Source: Deltaproteobacteria bacterium (GTDB taxonomy: Bacteria > Myxococcota_A > UBA796 > CAJQPC01). From it: DNA of 64,000 nucleotides. Under the pieces are notes generated by a model. That model was not told where the DNA came from and did not search any database. It was given only the letters and a program-made list of their open reading frames with translations. Shown here piece by piece: positions 1-9,015 of this stretch (position 1 is its first letter; each line of letters starts with the position of its first letter). The stretch is taken from contig JADKFE010000045.1 in assembly GCA_016717595.1 (NCBI GenBank), forward strand, positions 8,501-72,500, read 5' to 3'. The position numbers and the translations under genes are program-made.

Positions 1-524
1 CGCCCGCCATCTTCAGCGGGGATCTCCGCGTCGGGCAGACGGGTGAGATCCTCCAAGAACAGGCGCAGCTCGGGCAGGTGATCTCCCAGGGCCGCGATCA
101 CCGACGGCGGCGCGTCGTACATCTCGGAGAGGCGTGTCGGCGCGCTCCAAGGGCGTCGGCCGTGGTGCACGACGAGGGTGAGCACCACCGGCAGGCGCGC
201 CGATCGTGAGGCCGCCATCGCCGTCTCCCACACCCGCAGCGTGTAGCGCAGCACGCGGAGCGGCATCGTGCGGTCGGGGGTGGACTGGTGCTCCAAGATG
301 AGCACGAGCTCCACATGGCCGCCGCCCCGCCAAGGCACGCGGAAGCGCAGGTCGGACGAGCTGGAGCTGAGGATCTCGTCGATGGACTCCGCGGGCAACG
401 CCACGAGCTCGTCGAGATTAAGCTGGTCAAGCACATCGCGATGAAGCAGATCTCTCAGGAGACCAGCGACCTCGGCGGGGTCACAGAAGATGGACTTGAA
501 CAAGGAGTCATGCGGGTTGCTCAT
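1..524 (-). CDS. Rpn/YhgA-type recombination-promoting nuclease, C-terminus cut by window edge
   Basis: The minus-strand frame is open from an ATG at 524 to the left edge, about 174 codons. It begins MSNPHDSLFKSIF, the typical start of the Rpn (putative transposase YhgA, PD-(D/E)XK) family. At about residues 70-90 it has the family core LVLILEHQS, whose E and Q are the expected nuclease-core residues, followed by a MPLRVLRYTLRVWE segment as in relatives. Family members are DNA endonucleases linked to RecA-independent recombination and, in some cases, to phage defence. No IS ends are visible, so it looks like a stand-alone gene. The C-terminal half lies outside the window, so intactness cannot be judged. 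Confidence 0.8.
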   Translation of the reverse strand, partial: MSNPHDSLFKSIFCDPAEVAGLLRDLLHRDVLDQLNLDELVALPAESIDEILSSSSSDLRFRVPWRGGGHVELVLILEHQSTPDRTMPLRVLRYTLRVWETAMAASRSARLPVVLTLVVHHGRRPWSAPTRLSEMYDAPPSVIAALGDHLPELRLFLEDLTRLPDAEIPAEDGG

Positions 525-571
525 CGCGGTCAATTAGCGCCGCGACCAGCACAATTCTGACCGGGGGATCG

Positions 572-1619
572 CTACGTCGGTTCGTAGGCCAGATGACGCG
601 CGAGCGCCAACACCGCGCCGAGGCCATCCTCGACGTGGGGGGTTGGATCCTCGGGGTTGTACCAGCGGAAAGGGTCGCGCCAGGTGTCAGGGGCGAGGGG
701 ACGCACGCCGGAGTGGCCAAGCTCGATGAGGAAGCTCGACGCGCCGAGGCGCCCCGACATGTGGTCAAGCTCGGTGCCCAAGGCCCGAAAGAAGAAGATC
801 CAGCGGCAGAGCTGCATCACCCGGTACGGCCGCGCCTGACCTTGGGCCATGACCTCACCGAGCGCCATGAGCCTGTCGTGGTCGGGGTGCTGGGCGCGCT
901 GCCCGGCCCAGGGCAGGTAGATGTAGCCCCCGAAGGCGTGTAACGAGACGCTGACGTTCACCCCAGCGGCCTCGGCCAAGGCGTCGAGGGCCTGGGTCTC
1001 GGGCTGAGAGAGGGGCGCGGGAGAGGTCTGGTAAAAGCGGCGGGTGTACGGGAGCTTCGCCCAGATCACCTCAGCGTCGCGGTTCACGGCGAAGTCGCGG
1101 TTGAGATCGACCTGGTTGGCGTTGCCGCGGCGGTAGGTGCGGTCGTCGCCTCGCGAGCAGGTCGGCCTCGACGTTCGCCCGGCCATCGGGGTTGGCGACG
1201 GGGACGATGATCAGCTCCACCCCCGAGGCGGGCCGGGCGCCGAGGGCCTCGATCAGCGCCAAGGCGACCTCGCTGCCGAGCCACTCCAAGGCGTGAAGCT
1301 GGGCGGTGACGAGCAGGCGGTGCCGGGTCTCGACGCCGGGATCTCGCACCCGCACCGCCCACAGCCGCCGCCCCTCGACGCTGAGCCCGTAGCGCTCGGC
1401 GCTCACCCGGCCCGGATGCGCTCGAATCACGTCGGCGATGCGCTGGTGAAGCTGGGCCGTGAGGTGGTAGCCCTCGGCGCGGGCGGGGTGAGGGCTCGTC
1501 GGCACGAGGCGCTCGACGTAGCGCAGGTAAGGGTCTTCCGGCGGCGCGGCCTCCACGATCGCGCCGAAGAAGAGCGCGGCGAGGGCGAGCACGACAGGGC
1601 GCGCGGCGCGGGTGAACAA
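572..1619 (-). CDS. Secreted M14-family zinc carboxypeptidase, split by one frame change
   Basis: Two overlapping minus-strand frames make one protein. The upstream part has a signal peptide (FTRAARPVVLALAALFFGAIVEA) and the HALEWLGSE zinc motif (HxxE), then NPDGRANVEADLL. The downstream part continues with YRRGNANQVDLNRDF (substrate-binding N-R region of M14), a third ligand His in SVSLHAFGG and the catalytic Glu in FLIELGHSG. The frame changes by one base near 1150-1160, between the two conserved blocks. I chose the TTG at 1619 because a GGAG lies six bases upstream and the signal peptide then starts cleanly; an upstream ATG at 1658 is also possible. All catalytic residues are present, so a sequencing indel is more likely than a dead gene. 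Likely role: periplasmic or extracellular peptide trimming. Confidence 0.75.
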
Positions 1620-1701
1620 GGACGGCTCCAGGCAGCAGGGCGCTCTAACCCCCCTCATCGAGGCCTGGGGTAGTGACTCCGGTGAGAGTCACGCCGCGCG
1701 C

Positions 1702-3067
1702 TCACTTGGGCGGCAGCACGAGGTCATCGCCGACCTGAACGGCGCGGCGCCCCAATCGATCCGCCAAGGCGGCGCCGTAGCGCGGATCTCCGCCGTGGTC
1801 GTACACGACGATCCAGGTGGGCGCGTCGGTGAGCAGCCCCTCAAGGGTGCCCCGGGGCTCATCCAGAACAAAAAACACCCGCCCGTTCACGCGGCGCGGC
1901 TGGCCGTAGCGAAAGTCATCCAGCGGCGCGTGTTGCCTCACCCGGGGCATCGGCGTCCACGGCGGCAGGCGCCAGAGCGTCGGGGAGATCCGCCGCTTGT
2001 CGTCGTCATTGACCGGCGCCGGTCGGAGCAACAGGACGTGATCCTCGGGCCGGGACGCCGCGAGGGCGTGGTCAACGCCCCGGGGCGTGGTGTTGAGCAG
2101 CGCGGAGAGCCTGAACAGCTCCGCCGGGAGCTGGCCGAGGCCCTGGAGCAGCGCGAGGCCAAGGGCCAGCCGCCGGGCGCCGGTCGTGGTCGCGCCGTGG
2201 TGCACGAGCAAGGCCCAAGGCGCGGTCAGGGCCAAGGCGTAGGGGAGCTGGTGGGGGGCGGCGACATGGGCGGCCTGGAGCCCCAAGACGAAGGCCAAGG
2301 TGACGAGCCAGCCGATGAACACCGCGGGGGCTCTGCGCGCGCCGAGCAGCCCCAGCGGCAGCCAGAGGAGCGGCCAAGGCCCGAAGCGGGTCCAGGCGTC
2401 ATAGAGCATCAGCGCGGGCTTGAGCGGCGGCTGGGAACGGGTGCCAGGGTCGGCCCAGATCGCCCAGAGCCCGGGGATCAACGGCAGCGCGGCGAGCACG
2501 AGGGTGAGCAAGGTCAACCCTGCGAGCTTGGGCTGACGCTGAATCAGGCTCAGGGCCACGATCCCGGCGATGAAGCCGCCGAGGCCATGGGTCCACCCCG
2601 CCAAAGCCGCCACCAGGGGCAACGCCCAGGCGGTGGCCCCCGACGCGGCGCGCTCACGAAGCGCCCACAGCGCCGCCACAAAGCAGGCCAAGAGCGGGTA
2701 GTTGTTGACCTCGGCGGCGTAGGGGAGCTGCACCGCTGAAGGTCGCCGCCGCCGCCGCCGCGATCGGCCAGCGTCGCAGCGCGAAGACCGCCAGGGCCGA
2801 GGCCAAGGCCGAGCCCCCCATCCACAGGATCGGCACCGGCGCCAGGCGCTCGCTCAGCGCGTGCAGCACAAACCACAGCGGCGGGTGCAGGCCGGTGAAG
2901 CGCGTGAGGGCCTCGCCGATGCGCCCCTCGTCCAAGGCGCTCACGATCGGCCCCGAGTAGGCCGCGTACAGCCAGCTCACCTCCTCCCAGCGCTGAGGCA
3001 CCCGCAGGGCGCGCAAGACCAGCCCCAGGGTGACGACCGCGCCAAAGAGTGCGATGTTGGGCGTGAT
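1702..3067 (-). CDS. GT-C (GT39/ArnT-like) membrane glycosyltransferase, split by one frame change
   Basis: The reconstructed protein of about 450 residues is polytopic. An early luminal loop contains WEEVSWLYAAYSG and LHPPLWFVLH, as in GT39-like enzymes that use lipid-linked sugars. After the frame change near 2735 it continues LPYAAEVNNYPLL, resembling the YAxExRxY motif of ArnT/PMT relatives, then several membrane helices and a C-terminal soluble domain. The joint falls right after a run of alanine codons in AAAAAATFSG. No convincing start codon exists: the frame is open past 3067 into the divergent neighbour, so the 5' end is uncertain. The acceptor substrate is unknown. Confidence 0.6.
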
Positions 3068-3079
3068 CCTGGAGCCTCT

Positions 3080-3661
3080 ATGCCCCGCGCCCAAGCCGCC
3101 GTCGCCCTGTCCACCCTCACGCTGCTCATCGCCCCGGACGCCGCCGCCGCCGAGCCCTCGGCGTACCCCGTCACGCTCATGGGCGGCCTCTCCGTTCAAG
3201 GCGCCGCCGTGGGCGGGATGAGCCTCGGCGGCGTCGGGACGGGGCGGGTGATCATCCACGGCAAAAAGCTCAGCCTCGACTTCGCCGGAGGGGAGGGGGT
3301 CGCGAACCAAGAGCTACGCCACGTCGGCGCGGTGTTTGTTGGGGCGCGTAAGCCCTTTGGGCCCGATCTTTACGGGCGCTTTGGGTTTTACCACCAGCAC
3401 GAGACGCCGTGGGAAGACTTCGTGAGCTCACCCGTCGGCACGATCGCGGCGGTGGATGACCACATCTTCCACCGCTCCGGGGCGCAGCTCGCCGTGGGCT
3501 GGCTGCGGCCTTGGGACGTGGCGATGACCGACGACCCTTGGCGCCGGGTGATGAGCGGCGTCGAGCTCTCCGTGGCGGCCTTGCCCGATGACTCTGGGCC
3601 CAAGGTCATCGTAGGCTTTGAGGTGAGCGCGGGCTTTGGGGTCGGCGAACGTCGGCGTTAA
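3080..3661 (+). CDS. Secreted protein of unknown function, possibly a small outer-membrane barrel
   Basis: A 193-residue protein with a clear signal peptide ending LLIAPDAAAA, then Gly/Val-rich alternating segments (GRVIIHGKKLSLDFAGG, VGARKPFGPDLYGRFGFYH) and a final VIVGFEVSAGFGVG. This pattern suggests beta-strands of an outer-membrane or periplasmic protein. The ATG at 3080 has a GGAG seven bases upstream; a longer open frame upstream is only a shadow of the divergent glycosyltransferase. It ends 14 bases before the convergent cyaY. No family was recognised. Confidence 0.6.
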   Translation: MPRAQAAVALSTLTLLIAPDAAAAEPSAYPVTLMGGLSVQGAAVGGMSLGGVGTGRVIIHGKKLSLDFAGGEGVANQELRHVGAVFVGARKPFGPDLYGRFGFYHQHETPWEDFVSSPVGTIAAVDDHIFHRSGAQLAVGWLRPWDVAMTDDPWRRVMSGVELSVAALPDDSGPKVIVGFEVSAGFGVGERRR

Positions 3662-3675
3662 AGCCGTCGTCTCGC

Positions 3676-4008
3676 TCAGGCCGTGAGCCGCACCGGGCGC
3701 TTGAGCTTCTCGGCGAACAGCCGGGAGAGCAGCGGCGCCATCGGCTCCTTGGAGTCCCGCTCGGTCCAGGACTTTTGGGCGTCATCCCAGCAGAAGTGCC
3801 AGGCCGTGAAGTTCGCCGAGAGCCACAGCTCCCGGGCGGGGACCTGCTGAGAGAGCACGAAGGTGCCGCCGCCCTCAAAGCTGCAGGTGAGCACGCCGTC
3901 GCTGAGCACTGGATCCAGGTCGTCCGTCTCCAAGGCGTCGAGCTGCTCGAAGATCTGGGAGAGCGCGGCGGCCACCAGGGCGCGGAACTGGGGCTCGTTC
4001 ATGGACAT
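3676..4008 (-). CDS. cyaY: CyaY/frataxin-like iron-binding protein
   Basis: About 110 residues matching the whole frataxin fold: an acidic N-terminal helix (ALETDDLDPVLSDGVLTCSFEGG), central strands FVLSQQVPARELWLSAN, the conserved AWHFCWDDAQKSW segment and a C-terminal helix. Bacterial CyaY is about 105 residues, so it is full length. CyaY binds Fe2+/Fe3+ through acidic surface residues and modulates IscS in Fe-S cluster assembly. The start at 4008 (MSMNEPQF) has a GGAG nine bases upstream; the ATG at 4002 is an alternative. It is divergent from sucA with about 150 bases between them. The assignment rests on overall pattern recognition. Confidence 0.8.
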   Translation of the reverse strand: MSMNEPQFRALVAAALSQIFEQLDALETDDLDPVLSDGVLTCSFEGGGTFVLSQQVPARELWLSANFTAWHFCWDDAQKSWTERDSKEPMAPLLSRLFAEKLKRPVRLTA

Positions 4009-4162
4009 CGGGAATCTCCGGTCACGTCGGGCGGCGGCCCGCACGCTTGGCCCTTGTTGTACCTCACCGTGTCGTGCGGGTCACCGTTTTGCTGCGCGGC
4101 GGCGTTGCCCGGCGGGGCGCGCTCAGGTAGTGAAGGGCAGGTCCTGGTCTCCTGGAGCCCTC

Positions 4163-6980
4163 GTGACGCCCGACAGCCTGCTCTTCGGTGACAACGCCGC
4201 CTATCTCGACGATCTCTACCTTCAGTGGCTAGAGAACCCCACGTCCGTAGAGCCCCGGTTCGCCGCCCTCTTCGCCAGCTTTGAGCGCCCGGCAAAGCCG
4301 CCGCGCCGCGCCGCGCCCGACACACGCTCGATCTTCAACCCCGGCGCCGCGCCGACGCCCGCCCCCGCGCAGGCCGCCGCCGCCGCGGTGGATCCCCGCA
4401 CCTTGCTCCTCGCCCAGGCCACGCCGCGCCTGATCAACGCGTTCCGTGTGCGCGGCCACATGTTGGCCGACATCGACCCCTTGGCCCGCCTTGAGCGCCA
4501 CGAGCACGCGGAGCTCACCCCGGCCTGGTACGGCCTCACCGAGGCCGACTTTGGCCGTGAGGTCGACACCACCCCGCTGATGGGCGTCCCGGCCCGGGCG
4601 CCGCTCGGCGTCGTGCTCAAGCGCCTGCACAAGAGCTACTGCGGCTCCATCGGCGCCGAGATCATGAACATCCCGGCCTTAGATCAGCGCATCTGGCTGC
4701 AAGAGCGCCTCGAGAACCTGCCCGACCGGGTGACGCTGCCCAAAGCGGACGCGATGCGTGTCCTGCGGAAGCTCAACGACGCTGAAGGGTTTGAGCGCGC
4801 CTTACACAACCGCTTCCCGGGCACCAAACGGTTCTCCCTGGAGGGCGCAGAGAGCCTCATCCCCCTCCTCGACACCTTGGTCGAGGACAGCGGCGCCCGC
4901 GGCGTCACCGAGGTCGTGCTGGGCATGGCCCACCGCGGCCGCCTCAACGTGCTCTCGAACATCCTCGACAAGCCCCTGGGCGCCATCGCCAAAGAGTTTG
5001 AGGACAACTCGCCCAAGACCTTCCAGGGCTCGGGCGACGTGAAGTACCACCTCGGCTACTCCTCCGAGCGGGTCACGGCCGCGGGCCCCATCGTCACCCT
5101 CAGCCTCGCGTTCAACCCCTCGCACTTGGAGGCGGTGAACCCCGTCGTCGAGGGCCGGGTGCGCGCTCGCCACGACCGCCTCGGCGGCGGAAAATCCGCG
5201 ATCAAGCAGGTCTTGCCCGTGCTGTTGCACGGTGACGCCGCCTTCGCGGGCCAAGGGCTCGTCGCCGAGACGCTCAACCTCTCCGACCTCGCCGGGTACC
5301 GCACCGGCGGCACCATCCACGTCGTCATCAACAACCAGATCGGCTTCACGACGCCGCCCCACGAGGCCCGCTCGACGCCCTACGCCACGGACGTGGCGCG
5401 TATGCTCGCCGTGCCGATCTTCCACGTCAACGGCGAAGATCTCGACGCGCTGATCGCCACGGTGAAGCTCGCCGTGGAGTGGCGTCAGACCTTCCATCGT
5501 GACGTCGTCATCGACATGTACTGCTTCCGCAAACACGGCCACAACGAAGGCGACGAGCCCTCGTTCACCCAGCCCTTGGAGTACGAGGCCATCCGCAGCC
5601 ACCCCTCCGCGGGCAAGGTCTTCGCCCGGGCGCTGGTCGAGGCGGGCCGCGCCACCCAGGCCGAGGTGGACGGCGTCTTTGGCGAGAGCCGCGAGGAGCT
5701 CGAGCGCCAGATCGGGCACCAGCCCGAGAACGGTCGCGACTCCTACACCGGGAACTCCAAGTCGCCCATGGGCGCGATCTGGTCCAAGTACCGCCTCGGC
5801 CTCGACGCCCCGGCGGACACGAGCTTCCCCTTAGATGAGCTCAAGGCCCTGCTTGTGCAGGCGAACACCCTGCCCGAGGGCTTCACCGCCCACCCCAAGA
5901 TCGTCCGTTTGCTCCAGCAGCGCTTGGAGATCGCCCGCGGCGAGCGCCCGGTGGACTGGGCCGTGGCCGAACAAGCGGCGTATGGCACCCTCGCCGTGCA
6001 GGGCCAGCGGGTGCGCCTCTCGGGCCAAGACTCCGGGCGCGGCACCTTCTCCCACCGCCACGCCGTGCTCACCGACGTCAAGACCGGCGCTGAGCGTTTC
6101 CCCCTCGATCATCTGCGTGAGGGCCAGGCCCGCTTTCAGGTGATGGACTCGATGCTCTCCGAGGCCGCGGTCTTGGGCTTCGAGTACGGCTACACCTTGG
6201 ACTACCCCGACGCCTTGGTGTTGTGGGAGGCGCAGTTCGGCGACTTCGTCAACGGCGCCCAGGTCATCATCGACCAGTTCATCGTGGCGGGTGAGCAGAA
6301 GTGGAACCGCTGCTCGGGCCTGGTGATGCTCTTGCCCCACGGCTACGAGGGCCAGGGGCCAGAGCACAGCTCGGCGAAGATGGAGCGGTTCTTGATGCTC
6401 TGCGCTGAAGACAACATGCAGATCGCCAACTGCACCACCCCGGCCAGCCTGTTCCACATCCTGCGCCGTCAAGCCCTGCGCCCCAGCCGCAAACCGCTGG
6501 TCATCTTCACGCCCAAGAGCCTCCTGCGGCATCCCGAGTGTGTCTCCACCCTTGAGGATCTGGCGATGGGCAGCTTCCAGGCGGTGATCCCCGAGGTTGA
6601 GCCCCTGCCCGAATCGAGCGTGCGCCGCTTGGTGCTCTGCCAAGGCAAGGTCTACTACGATCTGCTCGCCGAGCGCCGCAAACGTGGCGTAGACGACGTG
6701 GCCCTGGTGCGGATCGAGGAGCTCTACCCCTACCCCCGGGCGGCGATTCAGGCCGAGGTTCGACCGTTACCCCGCCGCCGAGGTGGTGTGGTGCCAAGAG
6801 GAGCCCCGAAACATGGGCGCTTGGCCGGTCTACTGCGACTGGCTGCGTGAGCAGCTCCCGTCGAATCGCCAGCCGATCTACGTCGGCCGGAAGCCCGCGG
6901 CCTCGCCCGCGACGGGCAGCCACCACATCCACGCCGAGGAGCTGCGGGCGCTGCTCGACGCCGCCCTGCGCCCCGCCTGA
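4163..6980 (+). CDS. sucA: 2-oxoglutarate dehydrogenase E1 component, with a frame change near the 3' end
   Basis: E1 of the oxoglutarate dehydrogenase complex: thiamine-diphosphate-dependent decarboxylation of 2-oxoglutarate and transfer of the succinyl group to E2 lipoyl. The N-terminus has the E1o-specific segment AYLDDLYLQWLENP. The ThDP site reads HGDAAFAGQGLVAETLNLS with VINNQIGFTT, and the transketolase-like C-half includes LPHGYEGQGPEHSS. I chose the GTG at 4163 (TPDSLLFGDNAAYL) because a GGAG precedes it and it matches family length, about 930 residues. Near 6760 the frame shifts by one base: VVWCQEEPRNMGAW and the final GRKPAASPATG block continue in another frame to the TGA at 6978-6980. 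Loss of this end would be unlikely in a TCA-cycle gene, so an indel error is suspected. sucB follows 33 bases later. Confidence 0.93.
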
Positions 6981-7013
6981 TCTCTCCCCCGGTCTTGTCC
7001 AAGGAGCCCCCTC

Positions 7014-8240
7014 ATGGCCATCGAAGTTGTGATCCCCACCGTCGGCGAGTCCGTCGCCACCGTGTTCATCGCCCGCTGGATCGCCAAAGAGGGCGACGTC
7101 CTCGCGGCGGGTGCGCCTGTTCTTGAGATCGACTCCGACAAGGCCTCGATGGAGGTGCCCGCCCCGGCGGCGGGTGTGCTCACGAAGCGGCTGTTTGAGG
7201 AGGGCGCTGAGGTGGCCATCGGCGCCGTCGTGGCGCAGATGAGCGAGGGTGGCGCCGTGGCCGAGCCCGTCGCCGCCGCGCCCGTGGCCGCCGAGCCCGC
7301 CGAGCCCGGCCGCGCCGCCCAGAGCGGCCCCGCCGCCCGGCAGGTCGCCGCCCAAGCGGGCGTGGCGCTCAATGAGGTGCCCGGCAGCGGCACCCGCGGC
7401 CGCATCTTGAGCCAAGACGTGCGCGCCGCCGCCGAGCAGGCCGATCGGGCCCCCAACGGCAACCCCGGCGTCGTGCCCCCGGCCGTCGCCAGCGCGGCGG
7501 TGAGCGGCGGCGTCTCCGCCCCGGCCCCGGCGGCCACGGGCGCGCTGGAGGAGATCGTCCCGATGACGCCGATGCGGCGCACCATCGCCCGGCGGCTCGT
7601 CGAGGCCCAGCACACCGCCGCGATGTTGACCACCTTCAACGAGGTCGACTGCTCGGCGGTGATGGACCTGCGCAAGAAGTACCAAGACCGCTTCCAAGAG
7701 CGCCACGGCCTCAAGGTCGGGTTCATGTCCTTCTTCGTGAAGGCGGCGGTGGAGGCGCTCAAGGAGTTCCCGGCGGTCAACGCCGAGATTCGTGACGACC
7801 ATATCGTCTACAAGCGCTACTACAATATCGGCGTGGCCGTCTCTGGCCCCAAAGGCCTCGTGGTGCCTGTGCTGCGTGACGCCGACCGCCTCTCCTTCGC
7901 CAAGGTCGAGCAAGGCATCGGCGATCTCGCCAAGAAGGCCCGTGACAACAAGCTCACGATGGATGACTTCAAAGAGGGCACCTTCACCATCTCCAACGGC
8001 GGCGTGTTCGGCTCGTTGATGTCCACGCCGATCCTCAACCCGCCCCAGGTCGGCATCCTCGGCATGCACGCGATCAACGATCGCCCGGTGGGGGTGAACG
8101 GCCAGATCGTGCTGCGCCCGATGATGTACGTCGCGCTCTCCTACGACCACCGCATCATCGACGGTCGTGAGGCGGTGAGCTTCCTCAAGCGGGTCAAGGA
8201 GCTGGTCGAGGCGCCCGAGCGTCTGCTGCTCGAGGTGTGA
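7014..8240 (+). CDS. sucB: Dihydrolipoyllysine succinyltransferase (E2 of 2-oxoglutarate dehydrogenase)
   Basis: 408 residues with the standard E2 layout. A lipoyl domain (1-78) has the modified lysine in EIDSDKASMEVPAP. An Ala/Pro-rich linker leads to a peripheral subunit-binding domain (about 105-140, ARQVAAQAGV...GSGTRGRILSQDV). A second linker leads to the catalytic core from about 180, with DFKEGTFTISNGG and the active-site His in YDHRIIDGREAV. The ending LLLEV is typical of SucB. It follows sucA and forms a two-gene unit with it; E3 (lpd) and sucCD are not in the window. The stop overlaps the GTG of the next gene. Confidence 0.95.
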   Translation: MAIEVVIPTVGESVATVFIARWIAKEGDVLAAGAPVLEIDSDKASMEVPAPAAGVLTKRLFEEGAEVAIGAVVAQMSEGGAVAEPVAAAPVAAEPAEPGRAAQSGPAARQVAAQAGVALNEVPGSGTRGRILSQDVRAAAEQADRAPNGNPGVVPPAVASAAVSGGVSAPAPAATGALEEIVPMTPMRRTIARRLVEAQHTAAMLTTFNEVDCSAVMDLRKKYQDRFQERHGLKVGFMSFFVKAAVEALKEFPAVNAEIRDDHIVYKRYYNIGVAVSGPKGLVVPVLRDADRLSFAKVEQGIGDLAKKARDNKLTMDDFKEGTFTISNGGVFGSLMSTPILNPPQVGILGMHAINDRPVGVNGQIVLRPMMYVALSYDHRIIDGREAVSFLKRVKELVEAPERLLLEV

Positions 8241-8803
8241 TCGGGCTCCTCTGGGCGCTGGGTGGGGCGCTGGCTGAAGAGCCCGTCGCCCACACGCCGC
8301 CGCCCGTGGCGCCTTGGGCGCAGGTCGGCGCGGGCCTGGAGCTGCGCCCCCGGGCGGAGGCCGCGGAGTTTATCGCGGCTCGCGCCGGGTTTGAGGCCCA
8401 GAGCTCTCTGCGGCTGGGCGTCGAGGTGTCTTGGGCGCCTTCACGCGCCTTGGACCTGCTCGGCGACACCCGGGGGTACTCCGCGGTCAGCGTCGGCGCC
8501 GGGGGCTGGTGGTGGGCGGGCGGCGCCTGGTCCCCCGGGCTCGGCTGCGTGGTTGAGCTCTCCAGCCGCAGCTTTTATGGGGCCGAGGGGCTGGTCGAGC
8601 GGGTGTTTATCCCCGCGCTGGGCGTCGAGGCCTCGGTGGCGGTGCCGCTGGGCGACCGCGCGGCGATCGTGCCCTCGGCGCGGCTCACGACGGATCTTCG
8701 CCGCGTTGAGCTGCGCGTCGCGGGCGATCCCGTGGAGCTGCTCTCGCCGTGGGGGCTCCAAGGAAGCCTCACGGTGCTCATCCCGCGTGTGGAGGCGAGA
8801 TGA
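8237..8803 (+). CDS. Small secreted protein, probably an outer-membrane barrel
   Basis: 188 residues starting at a GTG that overlaps the sucB stop (GTGTGA). The N-terminus (IGLLWALGGALAEEP) is a short signal peptide. The rest alternates hydrophobic and polar residues with many Gly and aromatics (SAVSVGAGGWWWAGGAWSPG, SLTVLIPRVEAR), as in transmembrane beta-strands. No family was recognised. The 3' end overlaps the next small lipoprotein gene by ATGA, so the two are probably co-translated. Confidence 0.55.
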   Translation: MIGLLWALGGALAEEPVAHTPPPVAPWAQVGAGLELRPRAEAAEFIAARAGFEAQSSLRLGVEVSWAPSRALDLLGDTRGYSAVSVGAGGWWWAGGAWSPGLGCVVELSSRSFYGAEGLVERVFIPALGVEASVAVPLGDRAAIVPSARLTTDLRRVELRVAGDPVELLSPWGLQGSLTVLIPRVEAR

Positions 8804-8937
8804 TCTGGCTCTTGCTCAGCCTTTGGGCCTGCGAGCTGAAGGTGGTCGTGGAGTACCCCGGCGAGACGGGCCTTGACTCGGGGGCGGACACCGGGGACGA
8901 CACGGGGAAGCACGCGCGGGGGCACGCCGGGGCTTGA
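8800..8937 (+). CDS. Very small lipoprotein-like peptide
   Basis: 45 codons starting at the ATG that overlaps the previous stop (ATGA). It begins MIWLLLSLWACELK, a plausible lipobox with Cys11, followed by an Asp/Thr/Gly-rich stretch (GLDSGADTGDDTG) like linkers seen after the lipid anchor in myxobacterial lipoproteins. It may be the 5' end of a longer gene shortened by an indel: the tail KHARGHAGA does not continue the D/T/G pattern. Function unknown. Confidence 0.4.
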   Translation: MIWLLLSLWACELKVVVEYPGETGLDSGADTGDDTGKHARGHAGA

Positions 8938-9015
8938 AAGGAACGGGCAAATTCTGAGATCCGGGAGGTCACGCCAAGCTGAGGGAGATCTGAGATCCTC
9001 AAGAGGGGAATGAAC

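Noticed and set aside
1612..2739. 375-codon plus-strand open frame over the GT-C gene
   Set aside because: Shadow of the membrane protein gene; Gly/Arg/Gln-rich and no start with a ribosome site.
6507..8150. 547-codon minus-strand open frame opposite sucA/sucB
   Set aside because: Antisense shadow of sucB with His/Ala/Gly/Arg-rich low-complexity sequence and no domain.
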